Source: Trichoplax sp. H2 (taxonomy: Eukaryota > Placozoa > Uniplacotomia > Trichoplacea). Taken from it: a DNA stretch of 64,000 bases. Made by a program: the position numbers and the translations under genes. The notes below the pieces were generated by a model. It was not told the origin of the DNA and ran no database searches. It saw only the letters and a list, made by a program, of their open reading frames with translations. Positions 1-21,584 of this stretch are shown here, in pieces (position 1 is the first letter of the stretch; every line of letters starts with the position of its first letter). The stretch covers positions 119,016 to 183,015 of the forward strand of contig NOWV01000155.1 of the NCBI GenBank assembly GCA_003344405.1, read 5' to 3'.

Positions 1-37
1 CTAGCATTATCGTAACCCTTGATAAATAATGATTTAG

Positions 38-3000
38 GTGATATACATCAAAGAAAAAAAGCGTTCACGGAAAACCTGTGGCCTTCTACGGAAAGAAAAA
101 AAGGTAAATTGCAATTATGACTGGCCATATTTAGTTATGCAGTAATTCTGCACTACTTCATTATTATGATCGGTATCTAACTTTAAATTCCTAACTAAAT
201 CAATTGCTAGTTATGTGCTAAATGATTGTCACAAAGTAGCTCTATGAACTATTCCCAAACCAATTCACTTTGGAAGGCTTTCCAACTAACTTAGGAAATT
301 TACAGTATGGAAAACGAACTTATTCCTTGACTTCAGGGAATAGTCCAACTAATGCTAGTGGTTAATTGCTTTTATTTTACTAGTCTTAATAATCCTAAAT
401 GATACTACTGTACGCTATATAACTCACAGGGAATTCAGCTTATTAATTAGCTGGTTCTTCTTATATAGTGCATGATCAGATCCCTAGTGCAAAAACATCT
501 TTCATAGATTATTTAATTTATATACTTCAGTATAGGAAATATATTGCAATATTTGGTATAACAAAATAATAATCAAATGTTGCAAGGTAAACTTATTAGG
601 TTATTATTTAGCACTTCATTAATTAGCACATAAACTTCGCAGTTCAGTAATTAGTATCAAACAACAATTGCCGCTTTACATATATTAGAGTAATCGTAAT
701 CGATTAACAACTACCATTTGTTATCTGGCTCCGATCAGCACATCAATCTATAACGAAGTATTGTTTTTCTTTATAATAAAAGTATTTTATCAAATATATG
801 GAGCGAGCTCCGTAATAATGATGTAATCACAACTTTTTCTCCTACAGCCTAACGGACACGCTCTATTTATACCACGCGACCATCGCATACCGCGTATTAG
901 AGTGCCCTTAACTCAATGCCCAAAAGGTAAATCTAGACAGATACGACATGATAACTTATTATTACTGCTATAATCAACCTTATTATCGATGATTTAGATT
1001 TTCAGAAGTCATCAGAGGAACCCTATCCAGATTTATTTTTTGTGGAAATTGTTGAATGGAAAGCAACAACTCATTTTGCTTTGGGGTACAACCTATCTGT
1101 ATTACTATCTTATTAAATATCCATCATTAATGTTGAACCATTGTTACAGAAAAGTGCTAAGACGATTTGGGCGAGAAGGTGAAATAGACTCTGAAACGCA
1201 GGCTATCCTAGCAGAATATCAAGTAGATACATCTCCATTTTCGGATCAAGTAAGCAATTAAGAAATGACCGTATTGTCTATTCGACATCGCTGTTACACC
1301 ATCAAACCATGTCTAATTATAGTCACTGCTTATTCTATCTCTCTAGATTTTAAAAGATTTGCCCTCTGATTGGCAAATATCGAAGGTATATAGATTTCCT
1401 ACAGTCGATAAGTGAAAGCTTACTTTGCTTTGATCAATCCGAAACTGATATTACTGTTGTCATAAATCTTGCATTTAGAAACAATTAAAATGCCGCAAGG
1501 ACTTACGCTCATCATGTATATTCACCATTGATCCAGCAACAGCTAAAGATCTTGATGATGCTCTATCATGCGAGCCGTTAGAGAATGGTATTATATACGT
1601 AGTTTATGATTATTATATTATACAGTACAGAAAGTAATCACTATGTTTTTGACAATGTGTAGGTAACTTTGAAGTGGGCGTGCATATTGCTGATGTCAGT
1701 TACTTTGTTCGAGAAAATACCCCAGTTGATACGTTAGCAAGCAAAAGAACACTGACATTTTACTTAGTTCAAAAGGTTACTTCTTCTACTACTATGAGTA
1801 TATACTCATTTTAAATTTTGAACATACTGATTTAAAGCAGGTAAAGATTAGTCTAATGCTTTTTTTATACAATCTACATTTTATGTTTTAGGCCATAACT
1901 ATGCTACCTCCAGCACTATGTGAAAATTACTGCAGTCTTAATCCGGGCGAAGTAAATATATTCGTCTATCATTTCATTTTGGCACAATTCAATACTTGGA
2001 TTTACCCAACGTTTAACATTGATTTTTCTAAATATAGATAGATTCCTAATAATAGAATAATTAGCTTAAAGTAAATCGGCACGTTACTATACACAATATT
2101 AATGATAATATGTGTTTGTTTCTTGCTCTACAGGACCGTTTAACATTTTCCGTAGTTTGGGAATTAACGCCGAACGGAAAGGTACTTACAAAACTTTATA
2201 GTTATGAGAATTACGCAAGTCAAACTGTAGCATCTACTTTTGCTATACTATCGATATTACACTGCATTTTTGAAGCTAAAAATCTCATCAAAATTTTCAT
2301 CAACTGTGGTGTATAGATAGTAAAGGAATGGTTTGGGAAGTCAGTTATACATTCATGTTGTAAAATGAACTACGACCACGCACAGGTAGAAATTTTAAAT
2401 TAGATTGTTAGACATTTCTATTTACGCCTCATATTATTCTTCGCTATTCTAAGAGTGTTCTGGATAATCCATCAAAAACCTGGACATCACAAGACTTTCC
2501 TCAAATATATGGTGAAATTGCTTATACTATCAGATTTTACTTCATTATACATCAAGTGTAGTGATATCTTGATTCTATATCATAGCCTCTGTAACGAGCG
2601 ACGAGTAAAACTAATAAGTATAAGTAAGCATTAAAAGTATTTCCTCATTTTCAATAATTAGGTGACCATACAATATCAAAAATTGTCAGTGTCATATTAA
2701 ATCTAAACAAGGTAAACTAAAAACAAAAGTATTATTTCTTTCACTATACACTCAAAGTTTCTTGCTACTATTTCACAAGCTAATCTGTAAGTCCTCTTTT
2801 GAAGATTGCTCAAGAATTACTGAAAGGAAGGTTATCATCCGGAGCCATAGAATTGAACCAGGTATTTCATAATTCCGATAAAAACTAAAGTGATATTATA
2901 AATTGAATGGATGTCTTCTACATCTTGGTCTACTACGAGGCCTTCAATAGTAATGTAAACCCTAACAAACGTATGTAATTTAGCCAAAACAATGGTTCTC

Positions 3001-4649
3001 GCTTGACAGCGATTCTGGCTATCCAACGAGCTGTAAAACATATGAAATGAAAGAAAGTAATGGGTATTGAATACTTTCTAATATGATCAGTATTAGTTGA
3101 AAAACTTTTATCAATATTTGACGACTTTATAAAATGTTGCTATGTAAATGTTCTTTCAGATTGGTAAAAGAATTTATGCTTTTAGCTAACATCTCAGTAG
3201 CTAAAAAAATCCTTACAGGTTTTACTAGCACAGCTTTCCTCCGTCGACAGCCATCGCCATGCGCTCAAATGATATCGAAAGTGGTTAGTAAGATACCCTA
3301 CAAAATCGAAACAACGATATTAAAATTTAATCTAAATTTTATATGTACTATTTTTGCAGACTAATTACTGCAAGAACTTTGATATTCACTGTGATGGCGA
3401 TAACTATCGTAGTCTTCAGGTTAAATATTTGGAAATTTTTATTGACTTAAAACCGTTACTGATGTCAATAATTGTAAAATTATAATGCAGGCTTCTTTAT
3501 TAGCGATCGGAACGAACGATAAAGACGGTATTCACACTCAGGCTGTGAGTCATATATTCTTAAGGGCTATGACGGTAAGCCTATACTACGGTACATGAGG
3601 AAATATATCGTACACTAAATAAATGACTTAACACTTTCAAATTCGTATGATTTACAGAGAGCGGAATATTTCTGTAGTGGAACATTTGAATCTCATGATA
3701 GCTTCAAGCATTATTGTCTAAATATTCCGTTATATACACATTTTACGTCACCAATTCGACGTTACCCAGATATTATCGTCCATCGACAATTATTTAACTT
3801 ATTAGGTAAACTTCTACTACTATGTTAATTTAAATAAAGCGGTGAATAAACTTTTAGTATTCAAATTCCACCTCACTAGATAATGCTATAATGATATAAT
3901 CACTACCTTTTAGAAGGGAAATCACAAGATAATTCTATGATCACGAATACAGCAAAACTAGAATCTATAGCAAAAGTTTGCAACGAACGAAAGCTAGCTC
4001 AGTTTAATGTTGGCAAAAAGAGCTCCGAATTGTTTTTCTCCTTTTTTGTCAGAAGTTGCGAACCTCTACATGAAGATGCAATAGCTATATCTTTATTAGA
4101 TAGTTCTTTTGATGTTTTATTAGTTAAATATGGCTTAGTTAAAAGAGTTTATTGCAACGTAAGTAAAAGTGATTCGATTTTGATATTTGTAAATGTTCAT
4201 TGATTAAATCATATTAAGGATTACTGCTATTTGTAAATGACCTAACTTAGGTATCATTTCATGCTTTCAGAACGTTCACCTGGAAAACTGGAAGCTGACT
4301 CGAGTACGTAAAAAAGCTAAACTAATTCTATATTGGAAAGCAACATCAACTAGCAAAGGATTTTCGCAGGTTTCAACCGTATTATTCAAAATAAATAATG
4401 CACAAGCATTTCCTTCAGTCTTAACAAAACTTGACCGTCTATTACATTTCAGGAAATTTCTCTATTCTCGAAATTAAACGTTATCGTTGAAAGTGATCGT
4501 CAACAAACACTCGGATTCATGGTAACACACGTTTATTCATTTGAGTAGTAACTGCTGAGCGAATAATTATATCACTAGTAACGTTACTCCTGATGTATTT
4601 CCCCCTTTGCATTTAGGTCCATTTACAGCATCCTAAAGTTACTGCGTAA
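38..4649 (+). CDS. DIS3L2: DIS3L2-like 3'-5' exoribonuclease (5' end outside window)
   Basis: Exons: 38-103, 848-926, 1016-1085, 1150-1249, 1347-1385, 1479-1587, 1663-1775, 1892-1951, 2134-2181, 2317-2385, 2454-2511, 2662-2711, 2805-2861, 2984-3063, 3160-3283, 3360-3419, 3491-3574, 3658-3805, 3914-4158, 4271-4369, 4453-4521, 4617-4649 (TAA). All phases agree and give 619 codons. The order is the end of the first cold-shock domain, the second cold-shock domain (848-1249), the RNB nuclease domain (1347-3805) and a C-terminal S1 domain (3914-4521). The RNB active-site stretch [15 protein letters not shown] lies at 1479-1587, with HIADVSYFV and [16 protein letters not shown] further on. Line-up with animal DIS3L2 is continuous. 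The family degrades uridylated RNAs (for example pre-let-7) in the cytoplasm without the exosome. DIS3/DIS3L1 would carry a PIN domain upstream, which cannot be checked here, but the closest match is DIS3L2. The start codon lies beyond the window edge. Confidence 0.95.
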
Positions 4650-4698
4650 GCATAAAACAAAATCGAACATTCATATATTTAAATGAAAGCAGATATGA

Positions 4699-4708
4699 AA
4701 TAAATAAA
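4699..4708 (+). terminator. Poly(A) signals after DIS3L2
   Basis: Two overlapping AATAAA hexamers lie about 50 bp after the DIS3L2 stop codon. They are the likely 3' processing signal of that gene. No cleavage evidence is available. Confidence 0.5.
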
Positions 4709-4894
4709 CTCCAACTCAACAACATTGGCTTATCAAGGACGTATGGCATACATTCTACAACAAGATTAAATAGTAATCCTATGAATACGTAATTCCGGAT
4801 TTATCCTACAATCGGTCTCGTTGCAGTCACACCAGCATAAACATTTCTTGTAAATCATTTCATCCAAACTTTATATTTCCAAAATGTTGTTATG

Positions 4895-4900
4895 TTTATT
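4895..4900 (-). terminator. Poly(A) signal after FARS2
   Basis: TTTATT on the plus strand is AATAAA on the minus strand, about 70 bp past the FARS2 stop. It lies between the two convergent genes, so the two transcripts probably end within roughly 200 bp of each other. Confidence 0.5.
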
Positions 4901-4969
4901 TAGTTTAATAACATTACATTTTATTGCAATGAAATAAACTATAGGTGACTAATGTACAAATAAAAATAG

Positions 4970-7852
4970 CTATCTATGATCCATACGATAAGAACTTCCC
5001 GATGAAGTTGATAATTTTATTGCCACTTCTGCATCTCGTTTTAATGTCTGTCTTCTCATTCGGTGTACTAATTAAAATAGTCTATTAAACTTCTTATCGA
5101 TTTCTTCGGACTTCAACACCCAACTGTAATTCGACAGCCGATCTTACGCGGTCCTATTTAGCAAGAGAAATATCACATAGAGTAAAGCCAAATTTACAAT
5201 AATAAGTATTATCCACTTTCCAATATTTTCTAGAATTTTAATACTTGACTCCTAAATATCAGTATCGTAATAGCGCTCAAACCTGTATTACATTCATTTC
5301 TTCATTCGTAAGCGTCCTTCAATAGCAAAGAAAAAATAAGTATTCTACAAGTAGTTGAAAGATTCGATATTTCTTCAAAATACAGAAATTAATCGTACTG
5401 TACCTATCCATAGATCGATATGTTAATCTATAGCAATGACTTTGTCGTCCGGTCTTAGCATCAGTATAATCATCAACCTACAATACGATTGAAAACAGCT
5501 CTGGTTATTTCATACGACTAAAAAATTGATGAAGTTTTAGTGTTAAATTTTAACAAAATAGCTTCCATTACTCACTAATGAAACTTGTTCTACCAAATCA
5601 CCTCCGACGCTTCTCACTACGTCACAGAAACTGAATAAAATTACATCAAATTAAACTTTACAATTAATACACCATTAGTTGCATTACGTATGACAGAATA
5701 TGACATACTTATTTAAAGAAAATGCTGGTGATAGCCAAAACGAAATATCATTGTATAGAGGTGGATGTATGCTAAAAGGCTACAATAAGAAAAATAACAG
5801 TGTTAATCCAGCAAGTTATTGTTAAATCGATCTCGAGTTGAATCAATTAGAACAGGGCTAACATCACGCTATCTGACCTTAAACTTGACATTGCTAATGA
5901 CATCATCCACTTTAAACTGCGATAAAAAACGCTCGTCTTTGCTACGATAAGTCAGCAATAATACGTCATGAAATATATAATCACCCAAAATCAAAACATA
6001 AGTAAAAATTAGCATTATAGCAGTACCTCCAAAATAATCTGATATCTGGAATATCAAATAGAATCATTGCTATCCTTTCGATTCCAATTCCAAATGCCCA
6101 ACCTATCCATTAGGAGCAAATTTATAATATCGCTAATCATAGTACGGTAGAAATTAATTGTATAATATCATGACGAATACTTTAAAATATTAATGAATAA
6201 CGTTAAGCAGAAGTCAAGTACCAATTTTGTTAGAAGCTCCTATAAATAAGTAAGTAAACACGTAGTAAATTAGTCTATATCAATGAAATCATATAATACT
6301 GCTTTATATCCTATCTTGCCTCCTTTTACTAAAGTGTTGTGGCTCATTATGCCGCAGCCTAAAACTTCCAACCAATCGCCTTGAAATTTAATTTCCATCT
6401 CCCATGATGGATGTGTGAATGGAAAATACTAAAAGATTTTATACAATAAATATTTCTATTAAGAACGATATACTGTAAGATATAATAATATCAAAAATTC
6501 GTTAATTTCTGAAACCCTTTACCAAATGGTTAGATTACAGTAGCGAAGGCATACAACCACAACAATAAAACATGTATTATATATGGTAGCAAAGCAATAA
6601 TCTTACCGCATCAACAAATCTAGTTTCTATATTACCAAACAGGTTATTCATAATTCCTGTGTAATAAATAGATACTTTGACTTAGCAGGCAAACAGCTAT
6701 ATGCCTTAAAATTGAAAATTATGCTTAAGTGCCGGCAGTCATACCCATTAAAATTTCTTTTAAATCATTCTCTACAAATTTTACAGCTTCTATAAATCCG
6801 ATAATATAAGTCTCAGTTTAACAACAAAATACACCATAATTTTAAAGCAAAGATAATGCTTAGAAAAGTAACAACTCTATACGCACCCAAGCTATGCACA
6901 GCCTGTTTCTCTTCAGTTTCTTGCATGGAATTATCGAAAATGTCTAGATTTTTATCTTTAGTAAAAATCTAAGTATACGAATAGTTAATAAAAGGCACAT
7001 TATCGAATGATATACAAGCGTGCATTTAGGAATACTTGTACGATACTTACATCTTGTTTATCAAATAATCGAACTCCTTCCATTTGATGAAACACAGGGT
7101 AATGTTTTGCATCAATCTCATCTGCAGGTATAATAAGTTATTAGCCAGTGACACTAACTTCAACTTATTAATTAATATTCATAATCCTACAGTATTAATA
7201 GCTGACCTCTCCTATAGCAATCTCCAGTACACAAGAAAGCGTCTAATCCGGCACGTACAAGATCACGCTATTAAACCATTGTTTAAAACGTTACGGAAGG
7301 GCACAAATTTTATTTCTAAGCATTCTAAAACCTATCCTAAATATGATGCTATCGCACAGATTTCCTATCCAGTCACATCTTGCGTGACGTATTATAAACC
7401 TACCTCATGAGCGGAAGTATGAGCTCGAAGCAAATAGTCTGAATTAATCTAGAAATGATTCAAAATTGCAGGAAGACTGTTTAACATTTTATGCACGATT
7501 TTATAGATTGTACAAAAATCGTGTAATAGCAAAATCTAACACACAGTCAACAGGATTGTATGATGTAAAACCAATCTTACATAATAATTGTCATTCTTAG
7601 CTCGTGAAACATGATCCTGAGGCACGCTTAAACTATCGAAATTTTGTTCAACAGAGACCACTGAAAGAAAAAATTATACAATCGACAATGTAATACTTAA
7701 TCGATAGTCTATGATGGAGCAAAAAGTAACCATATCAACTTAGGTTATTCATATTTGATCAACTTACCTGGACTTAAGTTATCAATACATGTAAATAAAG
7801 GAGACCCAGTTCTTTTTCTGTATATTGCATGAACATATTGCTCGATATGATC
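4970..7852 (-). CDS. FARS2: Mitochondrial phenylalanyl-tRNA synthetase (5' exons not found)
   Basis: Exons in transcript order (plus-strand coordinates): 7852-7768, 7660-7581, 7448-7404, 7267-7207, 7121-7051, 6968-6887, 6789-6745, 6656-6607, 6428-6320, 6102-6027, 5941-5878, 5779-5709, 5630-5576, 5477-5404, 5051-4970 (TAG at 4972-4970). Phases close, giving 349 codons. This is the single-chain mitochondrial enzyme that charges tRNA-Phe. Class II catalytic signatures are clear: RAHTSAHE (7404-7448), [14 protein letters not shown] (7051-7121), [12 protein letters not shown] and WLEVLGCG (6320-6428), and the motif-3 stretch [16 protein letters not shown] (6027-6102). NDISFWL to SHCYRLTYR marks the C-terminal anticodon-binding (FDX-ACB) domain. 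The intron at 6103-6319 has no GT donor. The last acceptor could also be 5054. About 80-100 N-terminal residues, including the mitochondrial presequence, should lie above 7852 but I could not recognise them. Confidence 0.94.
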
Positions 7853-10800
7853 CTAAATAATAAAGAAAGGAACTGTCGCAGTTACTTAATAAGTCCATGA
7901 CGAGCAAATATTTTTTTACCACAGTACAGTCTTCTTTCGTAGTTAGTTACATTAGAATAATATGACTAAGCTATGCAATAATTTATCTGTAGAAGGTTAG
8001 TTTTCCTTATGTATTAACTGAAGCAGATGAGATTCAGTGATAAAACTAAAATCATAAGACTAACTATCTATTCGTAAAAAAATTTATTTATGAAAGGCTA
8101 GGTTGCCGTCCATATATTTACTGAAGTAAGACTTAATGATTGATAGACAGTAAATTAAATTCTATACACTATCGATTAATCCAATGTGGAAGAAAAATGA
8201 ATGCTTTAACTAACTAACTAAGGTTACTAGTTAAAAAAGGTTCCGCTAGTTTGAAAATTCTTTCTTAATGTTTTACTAATTTTGATAAGTAGCCTTATTA
8301 ATAACCTTGATTGCTTTTAATGGATGATAACGTTGGCAATGCAAATTCGCTCCAACTTTGGCTGAGATGGTTGGAGTTATGTTTGTCATATCACTTTGAA
8401 GAAAGGACCGGTCGCAAATAGTGATGGATGGCTTTGCTGTAACGGTTTAAAGAATTTTTTCAGCACGTAAATAGGAAGATTAATATTAGAGGAAAATAAC
8501 GTTATAGTAAAGAACTATACGTGAGTCTATGACCAAAACCTATCTATACATTACTCAAAGTAGCAATAATTTATGGCATCAATTCCCTAATTCATTTACT
8601 TTAAATAGTTGAATAGAATTAAGCGTGAAATGTACGGGGCAGTATTAGGAGAAATTATGTAACTAGTACTACGCCGATTGTATAGTCAATTACCATAGGT
8701 ATAAAATGTTTCAATTTCCTGATGGATTACATGAATCGTATTCACATTAACTGTATAGCATTTTCCCATTATTGCAAGCAATTATATTCACAGTTGCAAA
8801 AACTACTAGTCACAATAACTTTACTACATTATAAGATCGCCGTGCTTTCCCCTGTACTGGTAAACTCTGCTACAATCGATCTTGTTTTATCAATCTAATT
8901 TATACCTTCCGTCGTTAACCAGTGGCATCGTATCGATTTAATTCTTGAGCTAACCAATCTAGCAGAAATACCAATACGAAATGTGGCAATCATCTAAACG
9001 AAAATAATTATCGAAAATTATTATGTAATAACATTACAAATTATTTTTATTAAAATTTCACGTTGTATTGATTAATGAATCCTAAGGTTGTAATGCACTA
9101 CATTGATGTTAAAGGAAGAAACCTGTAGCAATTAGTTTATGTAATCCTTCAATTATTTGTATTAATGGATGATAAGCCTTTAAGTTACTTTCTTCATAAT
9201 GAAGAAACCTCCGTTGTGATTGATTTTTTATAATGTACACGCTTAAATTATAAATTATTCCTTATCGTGAGGTAGTGCAGCACCATCCAGTGTATCAAAG
9301 TAATGAGTAACTCCCGATTGATCTAAAAATGGATGATGCGGGAAGGGAGGGGTATGGCTCAACGAAGCTAGCTAGCTAGTCTGCAAAGTACATACAGAAT
9401 ATTGTCAGCATAATCACTCCATGCTAGACAATGCTAACGCAGCCTATGCATGCATTTTACAGCTACTCTAATTTGCAATTCCTACTTCATTTTTAAACCT
9501 ATCCTTTCTGAATTTGCATACAGTATATCCACGGTATCTCTGTTGAGCTCTACTCTAGTAGCAACTTGAAAATTCCGTCGGGTGGTGTAAGTAGCAGTAA
9601 TTTATTGGCAGTAAACATAGGTGATGGCTGCATTCCTACGTTTAGCCATCACAATTTTCTACTACTTGTACCACCCATTGGTGAGCCTTGTTGCAAATAC
9701 ATCAACTCGAACTAGTCTGCTAGTCGTGGTGAAAAGGAAAGATTGACAGAGAACTATAGACGCAAATGACACAAGAGTAACCAGCCATTAATTAGCCTTA
9801 CAAGCTTAACTCACTGCCTAACATGAACAAATCTTGTAGACATCTTCCATATCTTGCAGTTATGAAGTACTCAAGTTTCATCAGCCAATAACATCGCATG
9901 AGCTACTTCATGGATCAGCTTCTTATCGAGGGGGTAGAATTTAAATTGAACAAGGAATGATACACATAACTGCACTACAGTCACGAATGATGCAATACAC
10001 TTCAAAGAGAGCAGCTAAACTAGCTGCCATTACTAATAAAATCTTCTAAAGGTATTCCATATTCTCCATTTCAAAGATCTTGCATCTGCCAGCTGCATCA
10101 AGCCTAGCAGACATTGCAAAGCGATCTCGAAAGCTTGGAATATGGTGATTAATTCAATCTAAAAAGTTATCTATCAATGCATAATGGACAAGAGCAGTTC
10201 TTTCTTACCTTCTTAATGGAATCCAATAGTCCCAATGAGCTCCAGTAAGGAATTCGAGGCAGCTAGGAGAGAAATATGGAGAAACTAATTCGCAAAATTT
10301 GCTCTTAGCTAGAGATGAGCAGACCTAGTCTCCACCGAGTAGTCGTACTAGAAATGGTCTCTGCCATAATTAAGTCTGTAGTCTTATTACTGCGCTATTG
10401 TATGCAACACTTACCTACCATACAGGATAACTGGAGACTTTGGCGCGTGAGTGTGCGCAATAGAGTACTGCGGTAGACAGCTGTGTGCGAAATAATGTGT
10501 CACCTCGTAACCACCTCACGAACAGTAGCAGACAGCCAAAGAAGATAAAAACGAGATCGAAAGGCGACATATCATTTTGCACAACACTCTGCTACTAGTA
10601 GAAAGCAACACCTGGTGGAAATGGATGCCTAGCTCTCTTCCTAGAAATCCATGGCAATAATGGCATAGCGCAATGATTGTAAAATATATCCAGTAATCTC
10701 TAACAAGAATAGAATAATCTCAGCTTTAGAATGCTGCACTACCAGTATGTTGACAAATATTACTTGGGTTAAACGGTCTCTGCTTCGAGATCATTCTTGG

Positions 10801-11160
10801 ATGGCTGGATGGGGCTGAGGTCAAGATGATCTTCAGCCATTGCTTATAAGAATTCTTTTGCAATCAAGGAGTTTTAAGTTTACTTTTAACCAGTAAAAAT
10901 AGTGCAAGTACACTGTTTCATCAGGCCAGCCATCATCTATAATTACTTTACTAGCATAGCCGTCTATTCTAGGTCACATAGTGCTATTACTTCATATTCC
11001 TGTCATGATAATTTGAAAGGCTAACACGATCATGGATGAAATCGCTACACTGTTCATTTCACTTATAAATAGTAATATAGACGTATTCTATCGTATAATT
11101 AATTAACGAATTGAAGCCACAATGGCGGTATAACAGACTTCAGATATAAACAATGCAATC
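7853..11160. other. Non-coding spacer upstream of FARS2
   Basis: No conserved exon found on either strand. The missing first exons and promoter of FARS2 should lie in its lower part. From about 9250 to 10900 the sequence is less AT-rich and includes a short GCTA-rich run near 9364. No RNA gene or transposon termini seen. Confidence 0.4.
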
Positions 11161-11169
11161 ATAAATAGC

Positions 11170-11759
11170 AGCTATGCAGCTGCATTAATCATGCAAACAG
11201 TATTTGCTTTGAATGCTATAAAATGTCCAGATCAAAAATGGGAAAATTGCAATATATACCCATTTGCATGTTGTGTTTTGCTCCGTATTACTATCGTGAT
11301 GATTTTAAAATAATTTCATCTAACGCAGACTTCATGAACGATGTATTCATGATTAGCAGCTGCATCAATCGTGCAAACAGTATTTGCTTTGTAAGTTATA
11401 AAATGTCCAGATCAAAAATGCGAAAATTGCAATATATACCCATTTGCATGTTGTGTTTTGCTTCGTATTACTATCGTGATGATTTTAAAATAATTTCATC
11501 TATCGCAGACTTCATGAACGATGTATTCATGATTAGCAGCTGCATCAATCGTGCAAACAGTATTTGCTTTGTAAGTTATAAAATGTCCAGATCAAAAATG
11601 CGAAAATTGCAATATTTGCCCATTTGCATGTTGTATTTTGCTTCGTATTACTATCGTGATGATTTTAAAATAATTTCATCTATCACAGACTTCATGGACA
11701 ATGTATTCATGAGCAGCAGCTGTATCAATCATGTAAATTGTACTTATATTATAAATTAG
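11170..11759 (+). repeat. 180-bp tandem repeat, about 3.3 copies, open in one frame
   Basis: Matching 180-bp units begin at 11221, 11401 and 11581, with partial copies before and after. Units 1 and 2 differ at only three positions; unit 3 is more diverged. Since 180 is a multiple of 3, an open frame runs from 11223 to 11759 (178 codons). It repeats a 60-residue block that starts MSRSKM and contains CMLCFA, YYYRDDFK and DFMNDVFM. I do not recognise the protein. No acceptor, promoter or neighbouring exon supports translation, so I treat it as a satellite-like repeat whose open frame may be incidental. A short Cys-containing repeat protein cannot be excluded. Confidence 0.7.
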
Positions 11760-13608
11760 GATTAAACTCCGTGAGGTCAAACAAGATAAAATTGCAAAAA
11801 TAATTTATCTTTCATCCTAACCACTGCGATATTATGCCAACCTAAGTAGCGCTTTCTACCTGAAACTACCATTCAAGCAGATCCATTTTTATACCGATCT
11901 AGCATGGAACCATGATTGAATCATTTAATAGCTGTTAAAATGATGTGAAAGGATTTTTAAACATAGTTCTTGCATCAAGTAGAAATGGTCAAAAAGGAAT
12001 GATGTCAATGATCATGATGTGGCTCTTATACTGAATAATATCAATATGAAACCATTGATGTTAAACACGTGGAGTAGCGTATTTTTGCATTATCGATGGT
12101 AGACTAAATCAGATCATTTTCACCAATGCCAACGTGGAAATGAATCCTAACCTGATACAGTAGATTAAATCAGATCCTTTTCACAATGCCAACGTGGAGT
12201 GGAAATGAATACTAACCTGATACAGTATATCAATCTTCACCAGAATCATCCAATGTGATTGATTGACAATTTTGCTAGCTACTGATGACAGTGCCAAAGT
12301 CCATTAAACAATCATCAATAATATACAGATTAGCAAGAAAAAATTTTATTCTATTACATTTCAAATTGAATTAAAAGATCCAAAGAATAAAAGGAGAAGC
12401 AAAAACATACGATACCAATAGATTGTACTTTGGTCAATATTAAATGAATAGACAGACATACACTGTTACCAAAGTGACAATTCAGTAAATATTCAGATAC
12501 TGTATATCATATTTAGCTAATGTATTAGAACGACAAGACCCAACGTAAAATTGCAAAGGGATCGATCTTACGTTCAATATTTGAGGTGTTCATGTTGTTA
12601 AAACTGATTAGCGAATTTATCATAACAATTTAAAATAAAAATACTCCCCCAATGGCAAAACATCTTGGCACGTACAAGTTTTCAACCTAATTAGATAAGT
12701 ATACTTTTTTTTTTAAGATATCATGTAAAGCATTGAAGGATGATACTGTAATATATCAAAGTTTGTCATGATCAAAAAAACAACATGTAGTAAAATCCAA
12801 CGCATAGGTGTGTATAACTCAATAATGAAAATTCTGCACATGCTATAATAATCTAAAGCCATATTAGCTAGCATCGTAAATGGAAAAAAATGATCAATGC
12901 TCAGCTACAGTTATGTATTGGCGATAGATAAAATCCACCAAAAGTCATTTATACAATAATTCGTTCGCATTGATGTTAACGTGTTTGTACTGATATATAT
13001 GTTTGACGTATTGCAGAATGTATGACAATTCTACTGACAGTTTAACAACAACAGCAACCAATTGAGCTCAGTAGACAGCATTATTAATGATGATGATGTA
13101 TTGTGTCCAAACGGTGGACAAATGAAAACAACTTCACAGTTCCCTTAGCACAAATAGTAACGCAGTAACATACTACAGTCTTTAAAAATACACTTTCCGA
13201 TACTATCATTTAGAAATCTACAATTCCTTAATCTTGTAAAATTGTATACTATGATATATTAGCAGACCCTCATCAATATCAAAGCAAACCAATAAGATAA
13301 AAATGGCGATCAGAATAAAATCTCTAGAAATAAAAGCTACCTTCTCGATTAATGAATGAGCAGTGCTATCCAGCAACCATAACATAAGCCTAATAAAAGT
13401 TGCATTTACCTTGCTACCATGTAACTAACCCAAAGACAACAAAAAATGAATTTTCAAAGCCAGGAGATAGTAATGCTAATTAAGTTAATGATTTATAAAG
13501 CTTAAAAATACTTCCATCCCGAGTACCATCAGTAAATGAAAATCATAGCTTGCAATCGACATTGAACCAACTTCAAAACTATAGTATCTTCAATTAAATA
13601 CATCCATT
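11760..13608. other. Spacer, probably including the Ras 3' UTR
   Basis: No coding exon recognised. It contains a two-copy tandem repeat of about 63 bp at 12105-12230. A minus-strand AATAAA near 12347-12352 could end a long Ras 3' UTR. Otherwise it is ordinary AT-rich sequence. Confidence 0.4.
12105..12230. repeat. Two-copy tandem repeat, unit about 63 bp
   Basis: The stretch around AATGCCAACGTGGA and CCTGATACAGTA occurs twice in direct order with small changes. Confidence 0.7.

Positions 13609-21584
<7,976 letters not shown>

Noticed and set aside
7084-7410. A 108-codon plus-strand open frame.
   Set aside because: It lies antisense to FARS2 exons at 7051-7121 and 7207-7267, so it is a shadow of the real gene.
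7860-7950. A possible FARS2 upstream exon on the minus strand reading K-K-I-F-A-R-H-G-L-I-K.
   Set aside because: It lacks the conserved His/Asn-rich segment expected there and no donor gives the right phase with the exon at 7852.
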